Shown in pieces: positions 7,483 through 11,616 of a stretch of 11,616 nt of DNA. The notes under the pieces were generated by a model. That model made no database searches, had not been told where the DNA came from, and worked only from the letters and a program-made list of their open reading frames with translations. The DNA lies in contig JAPULM010000392.1 of assembly GCA_027294925.1 (NCBI GenBank), positions 1 to 11,616 of the forward strand. Reading direction: 5' to 3'. A program made the position numbers and the translations under genes. The DNA comes from a bacterium (GTDB lineage: Bacteria > Tectomicrobia > Entotheonellia > Entotheonellales > Entotheonellaceae). How positions within the stretch are numbered: the stretch's first letter is position 1; every line of letters starts with the position of its first letter.

Positions 7483-7701
7483 TCAGCGGAAGCCCACCGC
7501 ATCGGAATCATGAATCATGTCGTACCAAAAGGCCAGGCCCTGCCCAAAGCCAAGGAGATGATCCAGGTATATGACAAGCGTACGCCGCTTAGCCTGGCAT
7601 TCGTAAAACGGGCCGCGCAGTAGGGCATGCAGATGGATCTCCGCTCAGCGATCGATCTGGAGACCTTCATGGTCACCGGGCTCTCGGTGCCGGTCGTTTG
7701 A
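7483..7701 (+). pseudogene. C-terminal relic of an enoyl-CoA hydratase/isomerase gene
   Basis: In one frame the text reads SAEAHRIGIMNHVVPKGQAL, then a helix ending PLSLAFVKRAAQ, then TAG (7621-7623), and continues in the same frame with GMQMDLRSAIDLET before TGA at 7699-7701. Crotonase-family proteins typically run A.EA.RIGLVN.VVP......A..........PLA....KRA...G...DL...L..E, so the match spans the amber codon. The N-terminal two thirds, including the CoA-binding oxyanion-hole region, are absent and no start is present. Upstream bases 7384-7482 do not resemble the family. It is a dead fragment; its parent probably worked in acyl-CoA or beta-oxidation-like metabolism. Confidence 0.65.
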
Positions 7702-7763
7702 CCCACAGCCATTTTGCACGTATCCTGGACGTTCTTTACCCAGCCTAAGGAGACACTTACACC

Positions 7764-8612
7764 ATGCAAGTACGAGGCATTGTCGTGACCGGACAGGGCC
7801 AGGGGCGCCATTTCACTGGCCTGCGCTGGGCGCGTGCACAGTTCATTGAGAAGCTTGGGATAGCGCCCCATCCTGGCACCCTCAATCTCCGCTTGCAAGA
7901 TCCGGCCAGCCGCCAGCGCTGGGCAAAACTACGTCGCGGTCCAGCTGAACTGATTCGTGCTGGTGAGCCTGGTGCCTGTGATGCCCGTTGCTTCCAAGTC
8001 GATCTCAAGGGCGCCCATGCCGCGGCCATCGTCTGGCCGCAGGTCAGCTCGTACCCTGACGACAAGATAGAACTGATTGCCAATGTTTCCCTACGGCAAG
8101 CTCTCGGCCTTGTGGATGGCGCCGAGGTAACCATCAAGGTGACGCCTCATGCCGAAGCCCTGCGTCGCACCGTGCAGGCGTATCTATCGGCGCATAATGT
8201 ACTGAGCCTGGCAACCCATGGAGCAAACGGTCCCTGGGCCGCCAGCGTCTTCTATGTACATATGGGATGGACCCTCTATTTTCTGTCTGATCCTGACAGC
8301 CGACATAGCCTCAACCTTGCTGACAACCCACGTGTAGCTGCTACCGTTAACCCGGACTACACCGACTGGCAGGAGATCCGTGGGGTGCAACTGGAAGGGA
8401 CGGCTGCGATGGTCACCCACGATGACGAATGTGCCCGTGGGCTTGTGGCGTATCAGTGTAAATACCCATTTATCAATCAACCGCTGGCGCCAGCCGGACT
8501 CGCACAAGCGCTCAAAAATGTAAAGTTGTATCGTATCGTCCCCAGCCGGCTGTTGTTCGTGGACAACAGTAAAGGGCTCGGGCATCGGGAGGAGGTTGAG
8601 ATGGGGGATTAA
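7764..8612 (+). CDS. Fusion of CTP-dependent riboflavin kinase-like domain (DUF120) and FMN-binding split-barrel (PNPOx-like) domain
   Basis: A 282-residue protein with two recognisable halves. Residues 1-127 resemble the archaeal RibK/DUF120 fold: GIVVTGQGQGRHF (5-17), FIEKLGIAPHPGTLNLRL (27-44, where GTLNL is the nucleotide/Mg-binding signature), and the barrel-closing AAIVWPQVSSYPDDKIELIA (87-106) with LRQALGLVDGAEVTI. This domain phosphorylates riboflavin to FMN using CTP. Residues 131-275 resemble the pyridoxamine-phosphate-oxidase-like split barrel: VLSLATHGANGPWAASVFYV (146-165), LYFLSDPDSRHSLNLADNPR (171-190), VQLEGTAAMV (208-217) and LYRIVPSRLLFVD (255-267). Such domains bind FMN. 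Each half is seen by motif; that FMN made by the first serves the second is inference. AAGGAG lies about 11 nt before the ATG. The gene appears intact next to decayed ones. Confidence 0.83.
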   Translation: MQVRGIVVTGQGQGRHFTGLRWARAQFIEKLGIAPHPGTLNLRLQDPASRQRWAKLRRGPAELIRAGEPGACDARCFQVDLKGAHAAAIVWPQVSSYPDDKIELIANVSLRQALGLVDGAEVTIKVTPHAEALRRTVQAYLSAHNVLSLATHGANGPWAASVFYVHMGWTLYFLSDPDSRHSLNLADNPRVAATVNPDYTDWQEIRGVQLEGTAAMVTHDDECARGLVAYQCKYPFINQPLAPAGLAQALKNVKLYRIVPSRLLFVDNSKGLGHREEVEMGD

Positions 8613-8766
8613 ATCACGCCGCGCTTGTCCAAATTCAGCAGGGGAAAGAATCGGCTCTTCTCCGTATGAGGATCGTGATGACTCTCCGTCGTACATGCTC
8701 TGATAGGCCCTTGTCGCCCCTTAACGACACATTGCACTATTGTTAACCCGACAACGCCACTTGAGT

Positions 8767-8798
8767 AAAAGAGACCTCATGATACTACCACGAGGCCT
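8767..8798 (-). terminator. Intrinsic terminator, minus strand (distal)
   Basis: On the minus strand AGGCCTCGTG (8798-8789) pairs with CATGAGGTCT (8781-8772): 10 bp including two G-U wobbles, with a 7-nt loop, followed by CTCTTTT. On the plus strand the same pairs become A-C mismatches and no T-run follows, which fixes the strand. It lies about 140 nt past the first terminator after the tRNA. Confidence 0.6.
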
Positions 8799-8939
8799 AT
8801 TTCACCCCTCCGAAACGGCGCGAAAATGAGGGTTCAAGCAGGCTTTTACCAGCTCATATTTAACGTTTACAGATAAGTGACGTTGTAAAGTTATGGGGGT
8901 CAATGACAAATTTGAGACACCGGATGGTCCACTGAACAT

Positions 8940-8967
8940 AAAAAAAGGGAGGTTATTCACCCCCCTT
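8940..8967 (-). terminator. Intrinsic terminator of tRNA-Leu
   Basis: On the minus strand AAGGGGGG (8967-8960) pairs with CCTCCCTT (8952-8945): 8 bp with one G-U pair, a 7-nt loop TGAATAA, then at least five T. It is a canonical Rho-independent terminator about 50 nt past the tRNA 3' end. Confidence 0.8.
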
Positions 8968-9016
8968 GATGCATCATATATTATGCATCGATCATCATAA
9001 CCCGTTGATATATAAG

Positions 9017-9100
9017 TGCCGAAGAGAGGACTTGAACCTCCACTCCCATACGGGAACATGACCCTGAATCATGCGCGTCTGCCTATTCCGCCACTTCGGC
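9017..9100 (-). tRNA. tRNA-Leu (anticodon CAG)
   Basis: The minus strand folds as a class II tRNA. The acceptor stem is GCCGAAG with CTTCGGC (7 bp); the D stem is GCG/CGC with GG in the loop. The anticodon stem CATGA/TCATG has loop TTCAGGG, so the anticodon CAG is at 9066-9064. The long variable arm contains TCCC-GTAT-GGGA. The T arm is GGAGG-TTCAAGT-CCTCT, and the discriminator base is A (9017). The long variable arm and A discriminator mark leucine; it decodes CUG. The 3' CCA is not encoded, so it must be added by the CCA-adding enzyme. Confidence 0.96.
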
Positions 9101-9155
9101 TATATCCCCAACGGTGACTATTCGAACCCGTCGACAAGCCGTAGGGATACCGCGT

Positions 9156-9184
9156 AATATAGAGATTTTCGCCAGGGATTGCAA
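9156..9184 (-). promoter_or_regulatory. Likely sigma-70 promoter for tRNA-Leu
   Basis: On the minus strand TTGCAA (9184-9179) and TATATT (9161-9156) are spaced by 17 bp, 4/6 and 5/6 matches to the consensus. The -10 ends 55 bp before the tRNA 5' end, giving a leader of about 50 nt to be removed by RNase P. It lies in the 118-bp gap after the cyclase stop, so the tRNA need not depend on readthrough from the cyclase. Confidence 0.5.
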
Positions 9185-9218
9185 ACGCAAAATCATAGCG
9201 ACGATGTCTTGGCCAATC

Positions 9219-10754
9219 TCAGCCCTCAATCAAGGTGGGCGGCAGGGGCCCAATACGATGCGCCAGGACAGGACGACGGCGCCCTTTCATCTGTTCTTCT
9301 ACCGTATTATATACAATGACTTGCGATGCAACGTGCGGCAATGTCATCGCACTAATTAGCACCTCGCCAGCTTGCGCACGGGCTTGTAAACGCTGCGCCA
9401 CGTTGACCATATCGCCGACAACTGTATATTCCATCCTTTTTTCAGAACCTATATTGCCAACAATGGCCTCACCGCTGTTAATCCCAATACCAACTTCTAA
9501 GGTGATCGCACCCTGCTGACGACGGCGTTTGTTTAACTCGGCAATGCCATTTTGGATGTCCAGAGCGGCATGCACAGCTCGTTGTGCATGGTCAGACTGC
9601 TGAAGAGGGGCTCCGAAAAACGCCAGCAATCCATCACCCAAAAATTTGTCCAACGTACCCTGATAGGCAAACAGGCTTTCCACCATAACATCCAAATACT
9701 GGTTGAGCGCCTCAACCACCTCTTCAGGCTGACACATCTCGGCAAAGCGCGTAAAATTACGAATATCCGCAAATAACACGGTAAGTTCACGCCGCACGCT
9801 GTGCAACGCGGGTCGATGCTTGGCGCTTAACACTTCTTGCAACACTTGTGGGCTCAGGTAGCGACTGAACGTGTCCCGGAGAAGTTCGGTTGCGGAAATA
9901 TCATCAACGATAACAATAACGCCTTTGTCAATGCCCTTATGGTTGTAGAAAATCTGCCCTTTAATATACTGGTGGAATTCGCGCCCGTCGTCAGTATACA
10001 AGCGATGCTTGCGCAGCGTAATGCTTCCTTGGCGCTCAATCTCTGAAGCAAATTCCCCAATCGGCAGCCCGTCATAGTTGGCAAAAACCTCTTCGACGGT
10101 CTTGCCGACCATCTCGTCAGCCGAACAACCACTGAGGTGTTCCATGGCCTGATTGACTTTTAGAATGCGATGGGTATTTTTGTCAGCCACCAGCATGCCG
10201 CTAGTCATGCTCTGAATGATGCTCTCGTTAAAATCCTGCAAGGTCTGAAATTCGTCACCGACTTGGATGAGTTGTTGCTCCAATTCATCGCGATAGGCCT
10301 GCTGCTCGGCATGCCGCTGTCGGAAGATAACCTGCGCTTGGGCCTCATACTGCGTTACCAATCTGGTGAGAATCGCGTCCTTAAGCAGGTGTAGGCGCTG
10401 TAATTCAACCAGTATGCGGCTCAGATCATTGCCGTAACAGTCTTGTAGCAAAGCCGGCAGCATTTCACCAAAGGCCGTGAAAGCAGCATGTAGTAAAGCA
10501 AGCGGGAATTCCTCTACCGTGCGCCGGGCAACTATGTCGGCAATATACCGGTCCAGGGGCGCCAGGTCATCTACACGCAAGGCTTCCAGAAATGCCTCCA
10601 CCCCTTGGGTAACCCGCATGTCCAGATCTTCTGGGTACATCTCGGCATATACCGTCGCCGTCTGACGAATTCGTTCGGATAAGCTTTCGATAATGTGTCT
10701 TCGATGGTGACGGAGAAAGGAAATGAGCATGGGGCATCTTTCGTCGTTCATCAT
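9219..10754 (-). CDS. Class III adenylate/guanylate cyclase with RsbR-like N-terminus and PAS domain
   Basis: It probably makes cAMP from ATP as a cytoplasmic sensor; no membrane segment is seen. Of 511 residues, about 10-135 form an all-helical region like RsbR/RsbRD N-terminal sensors, followed by a helical linker (about 136-175). A PAS domain spans about 176-288 (SMTSGMLVADKNTHRILKVNQAMEHLSG at its front), then a short DTFSRYLSPQVLQEVL linker typical of cyclases, then the catalytic domain (about 320-500). Catalytic residues are all present: metal-binding Asp330 (LFADIRNFT) and Asp374 (KFLGDGLLAFFG), base-selecting Lys370 and Thr444 (EYTVVGD), and transition-state Asn451 and Arg455 (GDMVNVAQRL). 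Lys/Thr at the selecting sites favours ATP over GTP. The ATG at 10754 lacks a clear ribosome binding site; Met2 (10751) or Met9 (10730) are alternatives. The gene is divergent from rlmN. Confidence 0.9.
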   Translation of the reverse strand: MMNDERCPMLISFLRHHRRHIIESLSERIRQTATVYAEMYPEDLDMRVTQGVEAFLEALRVDDLAPLDRYIADIVARRTVEEFPLALLHAAFTAFGEMLPALLQDCYGNDLSRILVELQRLHLLKDAILTRLVTQYEAQAQVIFRQRHAEQQAYRDELEQQLIQVGDEFQTLQDFNESIIQSMTSGMLVADKNTHRILKVNQAMEHLSGCSADEMVGKTVEEVFANYDGLPIGEFASEIERQGSITLRKHRLYTDDGREFHQYIKGQIFYNHKGIDKGVIVIVDDISATELLRDTFSRYLSPQVLQEVLSAKHRPALHSVRRELTVLFADIRNFTRFAEMCQPEEVVEALNQYLDVMVESLFAYQGTLDKFLGDGLLAFFGAPLQQSDHAQRAVHAALDIQNGIAELNKRRRQQGAITLEVGIGINSGEAIVGNIGSEKRMEYTVVGDMVNVAQRLQARAQAGEVLISAMTLPHVASQVIVYNTVEEQMKGRRRPVLAHRIGPLPPTLIEG

Positions 10755-11117
10755 GGCTATTTGATATCCCGGTTACGCAAGATACATGCCAAAATTGAAA
10801 GCATCGAAACGGCTAATACGTCCCATACATCTAAGCTTTCGAACCATTGCCTCATACTGCGTAACTTAATGACCCTGACAGCTTGTCTAAAGGAGGCTAT
10901 ATTGTTTAATGTGATGCGATTTGGAACTGCCCAGGGCTTCTGCACGCTTGTACAAGGTCAAGGATTGCCCCATTTTGTGTGCATTAAACCTGGAACATGT
11001 GCAGTTTTTAGGTCTGCCAAGGGGGTATCGTCTAAGCCAATGTGTTACAATCAGCACCGCTTTCGTGTCTGATCTATACCAACCCTAGACATAGCCAAAA
11101 ATGTTAGGTGGATTGCT
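10755..11117. other. Divergent intergenic region between the cyclase gene and rlmN
   Basis: This 363-bp spacer should carry both promoters; I could not pick a convincing pair for either. On the minus strand an open frame runs from GTG 10945 (ATG at 10855) to TAG 10757-10759, stopping 2 bp before the cyclase ATG. Its end, DVLAVSMLSILACIL flanked by charged residues, could span a membrane. It has no ribosome binding site and no known relative, so I do not call it a gene. Confidence 0.5.
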
Positions 11118-11616
11118 ATGTTTGTGCCGGACCTTCGTGACACACAATTGTCAGAGCTTACGGCCTGGTTAGCCGAGGAAGGCGAGCTGCGTTTTCGGGC
11201 AGCCCAACTATGCCAGTGGGTATACAAGCGTCAAGCCACCAGTCTATGTCAAATGACGGATATCCCGGAACGGTTACGTCAACGCCTGGATGCCTGCTTT
11301 CGTATCAGTAAACTGAGCCTTCTACGACGCCAAAAAAGCACTGACGGCACCGAGAAGCTTCTATTCGGCCTGGAGGACGGGCAACAGGTCGAAACGGTCC
11401 TTATTCCCGCCAACGGGCGCCATACCCTATGTGTCTCAACGCAAGTGGGATGTGCAATTGGATGCGGTTTTTGTTTAACCGCCCAAGGTGGCTTGATACG
11501 GAGTTTACGGTCGGCGGAGATTATCGGCCAGGTGTTGCACTTTCAGACTCCACACAAAAACCCTGTGCGCGAGTTTACCAATATTGTCTTTATGGGAATG
11601 GGTGAGCCATTGGATA
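11118..11616 (+). CDS. rlmN: Dual-specificity RNA methyltransferase RlmN, 3' part cut by window end
   Basis: A radical SAM enzyme that methylates C2 of A2503 in 23S rRNA and, in known cases, A37 of some tRNAs. The 166 visible residues (of a usual ~350-390) show the N-terminal accessory domain (LRFRAAQLCQWVYKR, 24-38; MTDIPERLRQRL, 46-57), VETVLIP (91-97), the radical SAM motif CxxxCxxC at Cys112, Cys116 and Cys119 (TQVGCAIGCGFCLTAQGG), and GMGEPL (160-165). The order and spacing are diagnostic of RlmN. The ATG at 11118 follows AGGTGG by 6 nt. The second catalytic cysteine near the C-terminus lies outside the window. Divergent from the cyclase. Confidence 0.95.
   Translation, partial: MFVPDLRDTQLSELTAWLAEEGELRFRAAQLCQWVYKRQATSLCQMTDIPERLRQRLDACFRISKLSLLRRQKSTDGTEKLLFGLEDGQQVETVLIPANGRHTLCVSTQVGCAIGCGFCLTAQGGLIRSLRSAEIIGQVLHFQTPHKNPVREFTNIVFMGMGEPLD

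Larger units (their letters stand above)
8613..9016. other. Intergenic region between the RibK-PNPOx gene and tRNA-Leu
   Basis: About 400 bp of AT-richer sequence between convergent units. It holds two minus-strand terminators (8767-8798 and 8940-8967) and an inverted repeat GATGCAT...ATGCATC (8968-8989, arms 7 bp, spacer 8). No T-rich intrinsic terminator is seen for the plus-strand RibK-PNPOx gene. An 85-codon minus-strand frame over 8802-9059 runs through the tRNA and is not a gene. I see no other coding sequence. Confidence 0.6.

Noticed and set aside
7621..7623. TAG in the enoyl-CoA hydratase relic read as pyrrolysine
   Set aside because: The gene lacks its N-terminal two thirds and a start, so simple decay explains the stop; no pyl genes or methylamine methyltransferases are present.
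8881..8935. GTCAATGACAAATTTGAGACACC as an insertion-sequence end
   Set aside because: It has an IS-end feel, but I found no matching inverted copy, no target duplication and no transposase remnant.
8802..9059. 85-codon minus-strand open frame
   Set aside because: It overlaps the tRNA-Leu and runs through the tRNA terminator.
10695..11072. 125-codon plus-strand open frame overlapping the cyclase start
   Set aside because: It begins inside the cyclase coding region on the opposite strand, has low-complexity unrelated composition and no family match.

Overview
The window looks like bacterial chromosome from an uncultured lineage. It has moderately high GC coding regions, AT-richer spacers, a bacterial rlmN and a tRNA-Leu without an encoded CCA. 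A selenocysteine-type GrdB, an NDP-forming acyl-CoA synthetase and an archaeal-type (CTP-dependent) riboflavin kinase domain occur together, which would fit lineages such as Tectomicrobia or deltaproteobacteria. That placement is a guess; the sequence alone does not fix the taxon. Both ends cut through genes.

Left part, minus strand (1-2604): grdE then grdB, the two genes for protein B of the glycine/sarcosine/betaine reductase family. The grdB frame appears to stop at a TGA at 156-158, but the same frame continues as unmistakable GrdB (UxxCxxC) to the window edge. A perfect 8-bp hairpin with a GGU loop lies just after the TGA. It is therefore a selenocysteine codon with a bacterial SECIS, and the gene is a selenoprotein gene cut by the window edge. 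The GrdE homologue lacks the cysteine at which classical GrdE is cleaved to make its carbonyl cofactor.

Middle part, plus strand (3070-6986): a one-chain NDP-forming acyl-CoA synthetase transcribed divergently from grdEB, then a tight two-gene unit of a 62-residue AtzG/GatC-like small protein and an amidase-signature hydrolase. The reductase, ligase and amidase genes suggest catabolism of small amines, amides and acids, but no substrate is proved.

Decay zone (about 7196-7701): a broken HicA-like small gene whose frameshift is explained by an exact 8-bp tandem duplication, followed by the C-terminal relic of an enoyl-CoA hydratase with an in-frame amber codon. Next is an intact gene (7764-8612) that fuses a CTP-dependent riboflavin kinase-like domain to an FMN-binding split-barrel (PNPOx-like) domain. 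It may be a flavoprotein that carries its own FMN-making module.

Right part: minus-strand tRNA-Leu(CAG) with a likely promoter and two downstream intrinsic terminators, a minus-strand class III adenylate cyclase with an RsbR-like N-terminus and a PAS domain, and divergently the start of rlmN, cut by the window end.
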